DNA of 64,000 nt, taken from positions 3,038,001 through 3,102,000 of the forward strand of contig NZ_CP098732.1 in the NCBI RefSeq assembly GCF_023824315.1, in the 5' to 3' direction. Positions 19,405 to 30,651 of this stretch are shown here, one piece after another; the stretch's first letter is position 1, and each line of letters begins with the position of its first letter. Both the position numbers and the translations under genes were made by a program. The DNA is from Acinetobacter tibetensis. Its GTDB lineage: Bacteria; Pseudomonadota; Gammaproteobacteria; Pseudomonadales; Moraxellaceae. The notes below the pieces were generated by a model that was not told where the DNA came from, made no database searches, and saw nothing but the letters and a program-made list of their open reading frames with translations.

Positions 19405-20406
19405 ATGAGAGCTGTTGGATATTTACAGGCAGGTAATGCCGAACAATTACAAGATATTGAACTCCCAACACCTACCCCAAAAAACCGCGAAGTCTTGGTG
19501 GCAGTCAAAGCCGTTTCGGTGAATCCCGTCGATTGTAAAATCCGCACTCGTGTTTCACCCGAACAAGGACAATATAAAGTTTTGGGTTGGGATGCCGCAG
19601 GTGAAGTGGTCGATGTCGGTCCAGAAGTAGAACACTTTAAAGTGGGCGATCAGGTCTGGTATGCAGGCGACTTAACCAAAGCCGGCACCAATGCCGAATT
19701 TCATGTGGTCGATGAACGGATTATTAGTTTAAAACCGCAGAATCTATCCTTTGCTGAAGCAGCGGCATTGCCACTCACTGCCATTACCGCTTGGGAAATG
19801 TTGTTCGACCGTCTACAAGTGCAACAGCATGATCACCCTCATGAATCCATTTTGATTATTGGCGGTGCAGGCGGTGTTGGCTCTATGGCCATCCAACTGC
19901 TCAAAGCCAAAACCCAATTGCAAGTGATTGCCACGGCATCTCGCACAGCAACACAGGCATGGGTGAAACAGTTGGGTGCGGACATCGTACTTGACCATCG
20001 TCAATCCTTGGTCGAGCAACTACAGGCACAAAATATAACGGCACCACGTTACGTATTTTCCACCACGCACACAGGCAGTTATCTTAGCCAGATTGCTGAA
20101 CTGATTGCGCCACAAGGTCGGTTTGGTCTAATTGATGATCCTGAACAGTTAGATATTAATCTGTTTAAACGTAAATCAATTGCCGTGCATTGGGAGTTTA
20201 TGTTTACCCGCTCTATGTTCCAAACCGCTGACATGACAGCACAATCGCATCTACTGCAACAGGTCGCACAACTGATTGAAACAGGGAAAATTAAAACCAC
20301 CTTGAATCAGGTGATGGGTAGCATCAATGCCGAACATATCCGTCAAGCCCACCATGCGATTGAATCAGAACGGACTCAAGGCAAACTGGTGCTTGAAGGT
20401 TTTTAA
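19405..20406 (+). CDS. Zinc-type alcohol dehydrogenase-like (MDR) oxidoreductase
   Basis: The 333-residue protein is a medium-chain dehydrogenase/reductase of the ZADH/quinone-oxidoreductase type. It has an N-terminal GroES-like domain (about 1-120) and a Rossmann domain with IIGGAGGVGSMAIQLLKA (about residues 150-167). The usual catalytic zinc ligands of true alcohol dehydrogenases are absent, as is typical of quinone or enone reductases that use NADPH. It is divergent from the HxlR regulator across 104 bp and ends in a strong terminator. Its substrate is unknown; reduction of quinones or other electrophiles is plausible. Confidence 0.88.
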   Translation: MRAVGYLQAGNAEQLQDIELPTPTPKNREVLVAVKAVSVNPVDCKIRTRVSPEQGQYKVLGWDAAGEVVDVGPEVEHFKVGDQVWYAGDLTKAGTNAEFHVVDERIISLKPQNLSFAEAAALPLTAITAWEMLFDRLQVQQHDHPHESILIIGGAGGVGSMAIQLLKAKTQLQVIATASRTATQAWVKQLGADIVLDHRQSLVEQLQAQNITAPRYVFSTTHTGSYLSQIAELIAPQGRFGLIDDPEQLDINLFKRKSIAVHWEFMFTRSMFQTADMTAQSHLLQQVAQLIETGKIKTTLNQVMGSINAEHIRQAHHAIESERTQGKLVLEGF

Positions 20407-20412
20407 ATGCTA

Positions 20413-20451
20413 AAAAAGCCCGCTGTCTAACTGATGAAAGCGGGCTTTTTA
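20413..20451 (+). terminator. Bidirectional terminator between the MDR gene and the small membrane protein
   Basis: AAAAAAGCCCGCT pairs with AGCGGGCTTTTT-type bases across a loop of about 13 bases, with T tracts on both strands. It separates two convergent genes. Confidence 0.85.
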
Positions 20452-20473
20452 TACGATTCAACCAGAGACCAAT

Positions 20474-20896
20474 TTAACTGATCGACTGCTGCGCCTGTTG
20501 CAAAGCTTGTGTAAAAGCCTGTTTATCTTTAGGTGAAATTAAGATGAATTTGGCTTTACCCTGTTTTTGATAATCAATTCGAAGACGATCCAAAGAAAGT
20601 GCAGGTGAAGAAACTGAATTACTGCTGGGACTAATTTTCTGGATGGTAGACAATGGAATTTTCCAGGTCAAAAACATACTGCTAACGACCAATTGCTCTT
20701 CTTCAATCCGATATTGTGTGCTCCATACAGGCCACCACAGCACCGCTATGGTCAACACATAAATCAAGGTATGCACAGGATATTGTGCCATGCTTCCTTT
20801 GGCATACATGGTCAATAACAATTGAAGCAATAAGCCCGTCATCGCAATGATAAAACCGAGAATCCACCAATCTTTTTTTGAACGAAATTTTTGCAT
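20474..20896 (-). CDS. PH-domain-like small membrane protein, function unknown
   Basis: The 140-residue protein has two hydrophobic helices (about residues 8-28 and 38-55) followed by a soluble beta-rich domain (YRIEEEQLVVSSMFLTWKIP, then LDRLRIDYQKQGKAKFILISPKDKQAF) that looks like a bacterial PH domain. I start at the ATG at 20896 because GGGGGAG lies five bases upstream; an in-frame ATG 12 bp earlier has no such site. The pattern suggests an inner-membrane protein with a cytoplasmic domain. No function can be assigned. Confidence 0.72.
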   Translation of the reverse strand: MQKFRSKKDWWILGFIIAMTGLLLQLLLTMYAKGSMAQYPVHTLIYVLTIAVLWWPVWSTQYRIEEEQLVVSSMFLTWKIPLSTIQKISPSSNSVSSPALSLDRLRIDYQKQGKAKFILISPKDKQAFTQALQQAQQSIS

Positions 20897-21009
20897 ATTC
20901 TCCCCCATTTGCTCTTATCTTACACAAAAAATAGCAAACTGTAAGAGCAAGTACCCACGACTTTCAGACCTAAAAAAACGTCCCGCAGGACGTTCTGGTT
21001 TAGCAAGGC

Positions 21010-21924
21010 TTAGAATACGTAAGGACGGACAAAGATCAGGAAAAAAATACCTAACATCAGGAACCATTTTAAAAAATAGTACAATTTGCGATTGGTTTTC
21101 TTTAAGGCTTTGGCCTTTAACCGAGCTTGATAAACTGTTCCAAAAACCTTATTCAAACCACCCGTTTGATCCTCTGTTACATTGGGTGAACTGGCAGCCG
21201 TCATGACATTTCGACCAAACCAACGATTAAACTTTTGCATCAACCGCGTCTTTAAGGGACGTTCAACATCGGCAAAGAAAATAATGCGGTTTTGTTCCGT
21301 TTTATTCTCGGCATAGTGAATATACGTTTCATCGAACACAACGCTTTCGCCATCACGCCATGAATAACGTTGCCCATCGACATCAATAAAACAGCGATCA
21401 TCATTTGGGGTGATTAATCCTAAATGATAACGCAGTGAACCTGCATAAGGATCTCGATGGCGCACCAAACGGCTATCAGGTGCCAGTTCGGTAAACATTG
21501 CAGCTTTAATGCTCGGTAAAGTCTTTAATAATTCGGTGGTTTTGGGGCATAGTTCGGCAGCGGACGGATGCGCAGAGTCATACCATTTTAAATAAAAACG
21601 CTTCCAACCTGTTTTGAAAAATGAATTAAAACCGAGGTCATCATAACTACTCGATGCTTTGATACCACCGCGTTCATACAATGCTTGGGCTTCATCTCGA
21701 ATCATTTCCCAGTTTTCATCCAAAATTTTCAAATCATGAAAATATTGAGTTTCAATATATGGCTGATTCGGCACCTTGGAAAAGAGGTACATTAAAAAGT
21801 TGATGGGCGCCAATAAGGTCGAATGGTCAAAAAATTGACGGTAAAAAGAATGACGCACTTTACCGCGATTTTGGATATACATTGCTGAAATCACAAAAAT
21901 CGCCAAGATAATCCACTTAATCAT
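21010..21924 (-). CDS. lpxO: LpxO-like aspartyl/asparaginyl beta-hydroxylase family protein
   Basis: The 304-residue protein carries an aspartyl/asparaginyl beta-hydroxylase domain of the Fe(II)/2-oxoglutarate-dependent type. The metal ligands are in HRDPYAGSLRYHLGL (about residues 154-168) and the second histidine in DETYIHYAENKTEQNR (about 199-214), where R214 would bind 2-oxoglutarate. A hydrophobic helix at each end (about 2-18 and 283-302) puts it in the inner membrane. These features fit LpxO, which 2-hydroxylates a lipid A acyl chain. Acinetobacter has LpxO-like enzymes, but I cannot tell the substrate from sequence. Confidence 0.85.
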   Translation of the reverse strand: MIKWIILAIFVISAMYIQNRGKVRHSFYRQFFDHSTLLAPINFLMYLFSKVPNQPYIETQYFHDLKILDENWEMIRDEAQALYERGGIKASSSYDDLGFNSFFKTGWKRFYLKWYDSAHPSAAELCPKTTELLKTLPSIKAAMFTELAPDSRLVRHRDPYAGSLRYHLGLITPNDDRCFIDVDGQRYSWRDGESVVFDETYIHYAENKTEQNRIIFFADVERPLKTRLMQKFNRWFGRNVMTAASSPNVTEDQTGGLNKVFGTVYQARLKAKALKKTNRKLYYFLKWFLMLGIFFLIFVRPYVF

Positions 21925-22071
21925 ACAGCACTCGTTTCATTGCTTCTGATGGTCACGTCTTACAACGTGACCATGGGGCTAGACCTTAATTTTGGCAAAA
22001 TCTTATCAAATTTAATGCACAAGTTCATGCCAGTATCCGATCAATGCCATCCGAACAGTCTCCCCAACACA

Positions 22072-23049
22072 TTATCGAATAAAGCTTAAAGTCGCCAATT
22101 TGTCTGCTGCAACTTGGTTATAGATGAAACAGCCTCGCTCCAAACTGGCAATCGCGAGTTTAGAATTTCTGAGTTGTTCAGGATTATCTTGATAAACACC
22201 ATAGGCAATGCTGTCTTGTTCAAACTGCATTTGATTCTTTGCTGTCCATTCACTGGCACTATTCAAATTGGCAGCATAAACCTGATCATTAAATTGTACT
22301 TTGCTTAAACCTGAAATTTCCTGTCCCGTCACACTGCTAAAAACAGCGCTCCAATTTAAGCGATCTGCCCACTGCCCTGTAGCATGTTCTACGCCAAGCT
22401 TAGGCCACTGTTTTTGTGCCAAACTGGCGGTCAACTGATTTTGCGCTTGCACCTGAGCAAAGGTTTGTGTTTCTGCACGATCCGTTTGAAAGCTAAAATA
22501 AGATTGATTATTTTTCGTGGAGATCAAACGGTAACAGGTACTGCCTTGTGGGAATTTTTCTGCACCATGTGAAGCTAAAAAGATTCGTGCATTGGCATAC
22601 GGACTTTGCGTATCAAAACGTAAGTCGCGATAGCCCGGCATCACCGTATCAAAGACGTTTTTTCCACTTAATGCGACTTGTTCGAATTTCCAGTCTGTTT
22701 TCAGGTTGGCAATTAAATTTAAGGTCCAATGTGACATTGACTGCACATCAATATCCGCTTGGTAGCGCTGGGACGGCTCATACACCGCTTGTTGAGTCAC
22801 AATATACTGATTCAATGGCTGGTGACTGTCTGCGGTCACAATTTTTCTATTTTGCAATTCAAAATGGGAAACGCTAAAAGCATCACCTTTATCATCAAAA
22901 TAATACTGGATACGATAGTATTTGGTGCCGTTGGCAGTATCTTCTGGTGCAGGTTTGAAGTTGCTAGCACCATCGCCACCCCCTCCACAAGCACTGAGCA
23001 ACGATGCGATTAAAGGCAACAGCAATAAATGTTTATTTTTTAAAGTCAT
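22072..23049 (-). CDS. Predicted lipoprotein, function unknown
   Basis: The 325-residue protein opens with a lipoprotein signal (KHLLLLPLIASLLSACGGGG, lipobox L-S-A-C with C21), followed by a Gly/Asp/Ser-rich linker. The rest is soluble and rich in aromatic and beta-forming residues, with two late cysteines, one near residue 189 and one near 313, that could form a disulphide. I recognise no family. It is divergent from fadB over 450 bp. Its stop is followed by about 150 bp before the lpxO-like gene on the same strand, so it may or may not share its transcript. Confidence 0.75.
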   Translation of the reverse strand: MTLKNKHLLLLPLIASLLSACGGGGDGASNFKPAPEDTANGTKYYRIQYYFDDKGDAFSVSHFELQNRKIVTADSHQPLNQYIVTQQAVYEPSQRYQADIDVQSMSHWTLNLIANLKTDWKFEQVALSGKNVFDTVMPGYRDLRFDTQSPYANARIFLASHGAEKFPQGSTCYRLISTKNNQSYFSFQTDRAETQTFAQVQAQNQLTASLAQKQWPKLGVEHATGQWADRLNWSAVFSSVTGQEISGLSKVQFNDQVYAANLNSASEWTAKNQMQFEQDSIAYGVYQDNPEQLRNSKLAIASLERGCFIYNQVAADKLATLSFIR

Positions 23050-23499
23050 GATATTTTCTTTTTTGAATGGTTGTTAAAATAAAACCCGCACAAATTTTAA
23101 CTTTTCTTAATAGATAATCAAGTCCTATAAAATAAAGTCCTCTTCTTTATCATTAGTGGAAACTTCCAAAATACAATTGACTTTTTTGACACAGATTGCA
23201 TAGTGATGGATGGTGGTTTTTCATTCTCCATCAAACACAAAAAAAGCATAAGCAGTACAATTTTTGTATAAAAAACAGATGCATCTTATTGAACAATTTT
23301 AAGTACGGTTTTCACTTCAATAATTTTTGCTGTAAATGAAATTAAAATTGATGACCATTGCGTCACTGCTTGATACAACTTGTTATGTTCTTTTTGGATA
23401 TAGTTATCGTAAGATTAGCGAAGCATTTTCGTGCGCAGAACAAGCGAACACGCTTCAAAACATCAACTTAGAAGTCCTCCAAAATAAAGGAGATCAGGC
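23050..23499. promoter_or_regulatory. Long divergent region upstream of fadBA
   Basis: The 450-bp AT-rich region between the unknown lipoprotein and fadB must hold the fadBA promoter and any fatty-acid-responsive operator. I could not pick a convincing -10/-35 pair. A GATGGA / TCCATC hairpin near 23216-23245 is visible. The fadB ribosome binding site AAGGAG lies nine bases before its ATG. No small gene with good signals is seen. Confidence 0.4.
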
Positions 23500-25653
23500 A
23501 TGATCCACGCTGGCAATGCCATTACCGTCCAAATGCTTTCGGACGGAATTGCAGAATTCCGCTTTGACTTACAAGGTGAGTCGGTCAACAAATTTAACCG
23601 TGCAACGATTGAAGATTTTAAAGCTGCTATTGCTGCTGTAAAAGCAGATAGCTCAGTAAAAGGCTTGGTCGTTACTTCAGGTAAATCTACATTCATCGTT
23701 GGTGCAGACATCACAGAATTTGGTGAAAACTTCGCGCAAGGTGAACAAGCGATTATCGACTGGGCAATGCCTGTACATGACATCTTCAACAGCTTTGAAG
23801 ATTTAGACATTCCTAAAGTTGCTGCAATCAATGGTATGGCATTGGGCGGTGGTTTTGAAATGTGTTTAGTCTGTGACTACCGTGTCATGTCTGAACAAGC
23901 TCAAGTCGGCTTACCAGAAATCAAATTGGGGATCTTCCCGGGTTTCGGTGGTACAGTTCGTTTAAGCCGCGTCATTGGTATCGACAATGCAGTTGAATGG
24001 ATGGCGATGGCTGCGCCGAAAAAACCTGCTGCTGCGCTCAAAGATGGCGCGGTTGATGCGGTTGTAACGGCTGACAAACTCCAAGATGCTGCAATTGACT
24101 TGGTGAAACAAGCCCTTGCAGGTCGTGTAGACTGGAAAGCAAAACGTCAGGAAAAAATTGACCCAGTCAAGTTGAACCAACTTGAACAAATGATGGCGTT
24201 CAACTCGGCGAAAGGTGCGGTTCTTGCAAAAGCAAATCCTGCGCAATACCCTGCGCCTAAACTTCTACTTGACTCATTACAAGCAGGTGCAAGCCTTCCA
24301 CGTAATGAAGCATTAAAAGCAGAAGCAGCGGGTTTTGCCAAAGCTGCCATTACACCACAAGCAGGTGCGTTAATTGGTCTATTCATCAATGACCAAGTGG
24401 TGAAGAAAACTTCGAAGAAATATGAAAAAGGTGCTCACCCTGTCAACCAAGCGGCTGTATTGGGCGCAGGTATCATGGGTGGTGGTATTGCTTACCAAGC
24501 GGCAAGCAAAGGCACACCAATCATCATGAAGGATATTGGTAATCCACAACTTGCTTTGGGTATGAAAGAAGCCAATGGCTTACTCACCAAACAAGTTGAA
24601 CGTAAGAAAATGAAACCTGCTCAAATGGGTGAAACGCTTGCGCGCATCCGTCCAACTTTAAGCTATGACGAGTTTAAAGAAGTGGACATCGTGATTGAAG
24701 CGGTAACTGAAAACCCTAAAGTGAAGGGTATCGTACTGGCTGAAACCGAGAAAAATGTTCGTGAAAACACGATTATTGCGTCTAACACGTCTACGATTTC
24801 AATCACACGTTTGGCTGAAAACCTACAACGTCCAGAAAACTTCGTGGGTATGCACTTCTTTAACCCAGTACACATGATGCCATTGGTAGAAGTGATCCGT
24901 GGTGAGAAGACTTCTGCTGAAGCGATTGCAACCACGGTTGTTCTTGCTCAGAAAATGGGTAAAACACCAATCGTGGTAAATGACTGCCCAGGCTTCTTGG
25001 TTAACCGCGTATTGTTCCCTTACTTCGGTGCATTCGACCTTCTGCTTAAAGATGGTGCGGACTTCCAACAAGTCGACAAAGTCATGGAAAAATTCGGCTG
25101 GCCTATGGGTCCTGCTTACTTGATCGACGTGGTCGGTATCGACACGGGCGTTCACGGTGCAGAAGTCATGGCGGAAGGTTTCCCTGACCGTATGAAGCCA
25201 GACTTCAAAGGTTCAATCGAAATCATGTACGAAAACAAACGTTTGGGGCAAAAGAACGACGTTGGTTTCTACAAATACGAACTTGACCGTAAAGGCAAAA
25301 AAGCCAAAGTGGTTGATCCAACGGCGTATGAGCTAGTTGCTTCTGTAGCGACTACCGAAAAACATGAGTTTGATGCTCAAGAAATTATTGACCGTATGAT
25401 GCTTGCTTTCTGTAACGAAACTGTTCGTTGCCTAGAAGACAACATCGTAGCGACTGCGTCTGAAGCAGACATGGCGATGATTATGGGTGTAGGTTTCCCT
25501 CCATTCCGTGGTGGTCCATGCCGTTACATCGACCAAACAGGTGTTGCTGAATACGTTGCGCTTTGCAATAAATATGCACACTTAGGTAAGGCTTATGAAG
25601 CGCCACAAATGTTGCGTGACATGGCTGCTAACAACAAAAAATTCTACGGTTAA
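23500..25653 (+). CDS. fadB: Fatty acid oxidation complex subunit alpha FadB
   Basis: FadB is the large subunit of the aerobic beta-oxidation complex, with enoyl-CoA hydratase, isomerase and 3-hydroxyacyl-CoA dehydrogenase activities. The 717-residue protein has an N-terminal crotonase domain, with the two catalytic glutamates in the [13 protein letters not shown] and [15 protein letters not shown] regions (about residues 117-155). The NAD-binding Rossmann domain follows ([15 protein letters not shown], about 321-335). A dehydrogenase domain ([17 protein letters not shown], about 450-466) and a C-terminal duplicate complete it. It has an AAGGAG site and is followed by fadA after 12 bp. Length is normal. 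Confidence 0.97.
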   Translation: MIHAGNAITVQMLSDGIAEFRFDLQGESVNKFNRATIEDFKAAIAAVKADSSVKGLVVTSGKSTFIVGADITEFGENFAQGEQAIIDWAMPVHDIFNSFEDLDIPKVAAINGMALGGGFEMCLVCDYRVMSEQAQVGLPEIKLGIFPGFGGTVRLSRVIGIDNAVEWMAMAAPKKPAAALKDGAVDAVVTADKLQDAAIDLVKQALAGRVDWKAKRQEKIDPVKLNQLEQMMAFNSAKGAVLAKANPAQYPAPKLLLDSLQAGASLPRNEALKAEAAGFAKAAITPQAGALIGLFINDQVVKKTSKKYEKGAHPVNQAAVLGAGIMGGGIAYQAASKGTPIIMKDIGNPQLALGMKEANGLLTKQVERKKMKPAQMGETLARIRPTLSYDEFKEVDIVIEAVTENPKVKGIVLAETEKNVRENTIIASNTSTISITRLAENLQRPENFVGMHFFNPVHMMPLVEVIRGEKTSAEAIATTVVLAQKMGKTPIVVNDCPGFLVNRVLFPYFGAFDLLLKDGADFQQVDKVMEKFGWPMGPAYLIDVVGIDTGVHGAEVMAEGFPDRMKPDFKGSIEIMYENKRLGQKNDVGFYKYELDRKGKKAKVVDPTAYELVASVATTEKHEFDAQEIIDRMMLAFCNETVRCLEDNIVATASEADMAMIMGVGFPPFRGGPCRYIDQTGVAEYVALCNKYAHLGKAYEAPQMLRDMAANNKKFYG

Positions 25654-25665
25654 GGAGCAACGTGA

Positions 25666-26888
<1,223 letters not shown>

Positions 26889-27005
26889 GCATAACATGAA
26901 GTCTCTATCTTTTATTGAAAAGCTTAAAATTCAAAAACACGATCTAGACAGAACAATACACAGCAAATTATGATCACCACTCCAATCAATAATAAGGTTT
27001 TAATA

Positions 27006-27629
27006 ATGTTTAAAAATATGGCAGCTGATTTAATGGGAACCAGTGATATCGGTAAGATTATTGAACCTCAAGATTATGACAAAACAGATATTGATGACTA
27101 TATTTTCCATGAAGATAACGAAAAAATTTTCTTTTTAATTAAAGCCAAGACAGATGAATATTGTTTCACTAACACTGCATTTATTCATCTTGATGGCACA
27201 AGTGCAGTCAGCAAAAAACGAACGCTACATCGCTATCCATATAAATATCATCAGATTAGTCGAGTTTTGCTTGAAACTGCTGGCACGGTTGATCGAGATG
27301 TGGAAGTAAAGTTCCAACTTGGCGGAACAAGCTATTCCATTGATATTGAAAAATCCCAAATTGATAAAGTCCGAGATTTATACAAAGCATTATTTAGTAT
27401 TGGCGAAGCATGCAAAGAAATTGAACGTCAAACATCGACGCTCATGCAAACACAGCAAGCCGTGAATACTATGTTTTCTCTGCGTGAGCTGCCTGAACAA
27501 GTTGTACTTAACTTACCCGATATTATTTGCCAAACAACACTGCAAGTTGAAGAAAATCTGATTAAACGCCGTAAACAAATTGAGAACTATGATTTTTCAA
27601 CAATTTTTGAACGCTATATCAAACAATAG
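27006..27629 (+). CDS. Bacterial PH-domain protein (YvbH-like layout)
   Basis: The 207-residue protein has a bacterial PH-like domain (about residues 30-140, including TAFIHLDGTSAVSKKRTLHRYPY and VEVKFQLGGTSYSIDIEK) and a helical C-terminal region (about 140-207, with KEIERQTSTL and KRRKQIENYDF). This resembles YvbH-type proteins with a C-terminal oligomerisation helix; their role is not established. I prefer the ATG at 27006 because AAGG lies about seven bases upstream; an in-frame ATG at 26970 is also possible. It has no signal peptide or membrane segment. It sits between two direct repeats of the fadA 3' end, so it is probably an acquired gene. Confidence 0.8.
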   Translation: MFKNMAADLMGTSDIGKIIEPQDYDKTDIDDYIFHEDNEKIFFLIKAKTDEYCFTNTAFIHLDGTSAVSKKRTLHRYPYKYHQISRVLLETAGTVDRDVEVKFQLGGTSYSIDIEKSQIDKVRDLYKALFSIGEACKEIERQTSTLMQTQQAVNTMFSLRELPEQVVLNLPDIICQTTLQVEENLIKRRKQIENYDFSTIFERYIKQ

Positions 27630-27660
27630 AAAGATTCATCAGCTTAAAGAAGCTTAGGCG

Positions 27661-27809
27661 TTGATGAAGGTAATGGAACAACAAGATATGCAAATTGGGC
27701 TTGCGACCATATGTATCGGTTTGGGGCAAGGTATCGTGACCATTATCGAACGTGTTAAATACACTAATTTGATGTATAAAAATTCTCGCTTTGGCGGGGA
27801 TTTTTTATT
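27661..27809 (+). pseudogene. Decayed second copy of the fadA 3' end with terminator (copy B)
   Basis: This segment matches the last 33 codons of fadA, its stop region and its terminator at 26740-26888 over the same 149-base length. Changes include T to M, M to I, A to V and N to K, plus five synonymous third-base changes. A single T to A change turns the stop TAA into AAA, so the frame runs on to a 63-codon product ending near 27852. The start of homology is abrupt at 27661. This is a gene fragment, not a working thiolase. The terminator stem is kept apart from one change to a wobble pair. Confidence 0.88.
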
Positions 27810-27876
27810 ATGGTTCTCTCAAGATTTTATAAATATTAATTTTAAAGCTTAACAATAAAGTGAGCAGGAGAACTTG

Positions 27877-28575
27877 ATGTTTTCATCACCAGTAAAAACG
27901 ATCATCAGTGCAAGCATCATAGCGATACTTTTCACAGGCTGTGCCACCAAAACCCTGATGACCAAAGACAATAAAACCTATACCCGTTCCAACAAAGTCA
28001 CTTTAGTCGAAGACCAAGTGGTGGCATTTGGCAAACCTGCCCAAGTACTCAGTACGCTACCCGCCAATAGTCTAGTGATTGCAGGGCAAAAGAATAGCTA
28101 CATCTTGACCCAAGGCGGAACTCAGTTTGTCTCGCTGATCACCAAACTAGACCCGAAAAATATTCAAATGACCAAAGAACTCAGTTTCTATTCAGAGAAA
28201 AATGATGGTCATTTCACAGGTACACTGCCACTGTCTTATGTCAAACTCAAAGAAGACATCAGTAAAAAAGACCTCGAATTCTTTATAGAAAATGGGGCAA
28301 AAGAGTGTTCAACTTATAGTGATGAACGCATGAAGGCTCAACGCTTCTGTTTCGACGTTGCTTTGGCTGGTGTGGTCTACCCTGCCGCCAATAATCTCAA
28401 TACTTTAAAAGCGTTGAGTAAGCCTTATCAAGTCAGCATTTATACCTATCAAGAGGAAAGCTACAAATCAAAATCAGGACTCAATCCTTTTGAAAAACTG
28501 GTGTTACTGCCTTTTGCTGTAGCGATTGATGTCGTCAGCCTGCCATTCCAAGCAGCCGAAAAAATCTTTGATTAA
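27877..28575 (+). CDS. Predicted lipoprotein, function unknown
   Basis: The 232-residue protein has a lipoprotein signal: a hydrophobic helix then ILFTGCATKTL with the lipid-modified cysteine near residue 22. The mature part is mixed alpha/beta with two further cysteines (in AKECSTYS and QRFCFDV). The C-terminal end, KLVLLPFAVAIDVVSLPFQAAEKIF, is hydrophobic and amphipathic and resembles YceK/YidQ-type lipoprotein endings. I start at the ATG at 27877, six bases after AGGAG. It lies just after the fadA pseudo-copy. Function is unknown. Confidence 0.78.
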   Translation: MFSSPVKTIISASIIAILFTGCATKTLMTKDNKTYTRSNKVTLVEDQVVAFGKPAQVLSTLPANSLVIAGQKNSYILTQGGTQFVSLITKLDPKNIQMTKELSFYSEKNDGHFTGTLPLSYVKLKEDISKKDLEFFIENGAKECSTYSDERMKAQRFCFDVALAGVVYPAANNLNTLKALSKPYQVSIYTYQEESYKSKSGLNPFEKLVLLPFAVAIDVVSLPFQAAEKIFD

Positions 28576-28589
28576 TGTTATGAACAACG

Positions 28590-28619
28590 AGAAGTCCAAA
28601 CTCAATGGATGGACTTCTA
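28590..28619. repeat. Hairpin after the lipoprotein gene
   Basis: AGAAGTCCA and TGGACTTCT form a perfect 9-bp stem with a 12-base loop between convergent genes. There is no T tract, so a terminator role is uncertain. Confidence 0.45.
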
Positions 28620-28635
28620 GAACCAGTGCCAACTG

Positions 28636-28908
28636 TTAAGCCCGTAACTCTGCCATCAACCATGCCATGTATTTTTCTTGATCCATAAAATCGGGGGCAT
28701 TGCCTGTATCCAAACTGTAATACTGCCGATTAAACTCAATCACAATTTGTTCGGTATGGTGCCAATCTTCAATTAAACGGAAATATTGGCTAAAGAAGAA
28801 ACGGTTTTTACCCCAGTTACTCAGACTTTCCAGTTTGGGATAGGCTTTATTTTGTAAAAATTCGACATACACCTGTTGAATATCATCAAAGACCTGAATG
28901 GTTTTCAT
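28636..28908 (-). CDS. Hypothetical protein, 90 residues
   Basis: The product is a small soluble protein without a signal peptide, rich in aromatic and charged residues (FFFSQYFRLIEDWHHTEQIV in the middle, YMAWLMAELRA at the end). I recognise no family. The start at 28908 has a purine-rich AGGTACAGCA region upstream. It converges with the lipoprotein gene at 27877. Frame length and codon use look like a real gene, but the function is unknown. Confidence 0.6.
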   Translation of the reverse strand: MKTIQVFDDIQQVYVEFLQNKAYPKLESLSNWGKNRFFFSQYFRLIEDWHHTEQIVIEFNRQYYSLDTGNAPDFMDQEKYMAWLMAELRA

Positions 28909-29012
28909 TGCTGTACCTGCTTTAAATCTGATGCGTGAATGTGCTCAACAGTTCTAACTTAACGCAGTCATTTTAAAGTTATATGACACCAACTCAGTGC
29001 TTATTCATCTTT

Positions 29013-29753
29013 CTATTCAAGTGCTTGTTTATTTTGCTGCTGGATCTGTTGCATCTGTGCATTCAGTTTTAATACGTCCTGATACAGCGTATTAAATTGT
29101 TTTAAGGCCGCAGCATCATAAAACATGAAGGTATTATTTTTACTCTGCCAGCGGTTATTCTTTAACACCAAGAAAATTTGATCGGCTTTTTCAAGTACTT
29201 GTTTTTCAATTTCGAATAACGCTAAAGCCTCATTCTGCTTTTTACTCTCCCGCAAATTTTCTGCCAGTTGATGCCGATAACGCGATTGAATCGGCAGTTG
29301 TTTTGCTTGCTCTAGGGCATTTTGTTGTGCTTGTTCAATCTTGACCTGATACTCTGTCGCCAAGGCATGTGCTTGCTGCAACATTAAATCCGTTTCTTGA
29401 TAATTCTGTTTTTTATCCTTGTTCAAGCGGTCAATATTTAAAAATTCATCCCAATCAATCGCTTTTAACTCACGCAAATAAGCATTCCGCGCTTCGGCAC
29501 TTTGAATCATCTGGCTCAAAACAAAACTGGCCATGACTTTATAATCACCCTGTAAGCGTGCATCGGTCACATCGACGTTTATGGGCTTGTTCCAGTCTTT
29601 GGCTTGGGCGTAAATTAAATCGGTTTTTTCGTACAGCACCTTTTGATATTGTTCGAGTTGAGTCGCTTCTTTTTGTTGCTCGTAGTATTGATAAAATAAT
29701 CCACCAAACACGACAGTTGTCGCTAATCCTAAAATCAGAAAAATACGTGGCAT
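29013..29753 (-). CDS. Membrane-anchored coiled-coil protein, function unknown
   Basis: The 246-residue product has one N-terminal membrane helix (MPRIFLILGLATTVVFGGLF) and then a long, highly charged, glutamine- and glutamate-rich helical region (about residues 25-246). The predicted layout is a short cytoplasmic tail with a periplasmic helical domain. I start at the ATG at 29753, which has GGAG upstream; the open frame extends 22 codons further but is not needed. No family is recognised. It is likely an envelope protein specific to Acinetobacter and relatives. Confidence 0.62.
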   Translation of the reverse strand: MPRIFLILGLATTVVFGGLFYQYYEQQKEATQLEQYQKVLYEKTDLIYAQAKDWNKPINVDVTDARLQGDYKVMASFVLSQMIQSAEARNAYLRELKAIDWDEFLNIDRLNKDKKQNYQETDLMLQQAHALATEYQVKIEQAQQNALEQAKQLPIQSRYRHQLAENLRESKKQNEALALFEIEKQVLEKADQIFLVLKNNRWQSKNNTFMFYDAAALKQFNTLYQDVLKLNAQMQQIQQQNKQALE

Positions 29754-29898
29754 AGTTCGCTCCGATTCCCCGTTGTATCTATCATAACAAACATCAGAAC
29801 ATGCTGAATATTTCAGCATTTTTTTACATTTTAAAAAATATACGCTGCTGTAAATTCAGCCAAATTAACAATGGGTTACGGTCAAAATCCTGAACGTT

Positions 29899-30414
29899 TT
29901 ATTTTGTATTTGGTGCGCGTGGTAATTGCGCATTTGGTTGATTACCCTGCATAAAATTATAATCGACTTGTCCAATAGAAATTTGTTCACGCACAATCTG
30001 GACATTTTTCGCATTCCGATCAATACCAAAAGGTTGCAACATAATATACAACCCCTCAGTCGGATCAGATGACTGTAAACCCGCGGCAATATTTAACACA
30101 TGCTCGCGCAATAACGGGGGTAATGAATCTAGATCAGGTATTGCAGCAGGCGCTAAAACATCTAGATTGTGAACGAGGGTCGGATTAACCACAAAAGACT
30201 GGGTATCATCCTGTAATTGCATCATCCGATGCTGTAACGCTTTACGAATATTTTCATCCTGCTGATAAGGAATGAGGCCTGATTCTGCGCGAAGCTCTGA
30301 CTCTGCCATGACTTTAAATGTCGGTAAGCTCACGATTTCACCGTTGGCTTGAACATCCATCGATATGAGGACCCAAATAAAAGAAAGCGCAGGAAGATAT
30401 TTCAAAAAATTCAT
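29899..30414 (-). CDS. Secreted hypothetical protein, 171 residues
   Basis: The product begins with a signal peptide (MNFLKYLPALSFIWVLISMDVQANG, cleavage likely after QANG or just before it). The mature part, LPTFKVMAESELRAE, recalls the short segment at the start of mature TonB-dependent receptors, but no barrel follows, so this may be chance. The remainder is helical with a proline-rich tail (QPNAQLPRAPNTK). An in-frame ATG at 30426 is an alternative start. I recognise no family. Confidence 0.6.
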   Translation of the reverse strand: MNFLKYLPALSFIWVLISMDVQANGEIVSLPTFKVMAESELRAESGLIPYQQDENIRKALQHRMMQLQDDTQSFVVNPTLVHNLDVLAPAAIPDLDSLPPLLREHVLNIAAGLQSSDPTEGLYIMLQPFGIDRNAKNVQIVREQISIGQVDYNFMQGNQPNAQLPRAPNTK

Positions 30415-30651
30415 AAAACCATCCAAAAATTAGAGATATAAGCAGGATAATTCGATACATAGCCCCAAGCATATTGTATATTTTTTCAGCTACATCCAGT
30501 TTGCTTGTCAGATAAACGGTCAATTGTGGATGAGAGTGCACGATGCCCCTTGCATTCAACACAACGCTTTTTTTCATCTCATTTGCTTTAAATTCTAGGA
30601 ATCATCCCCATCATTTTCTGAATTGCTATTGTTACTTTTTAGAGAAATTAC

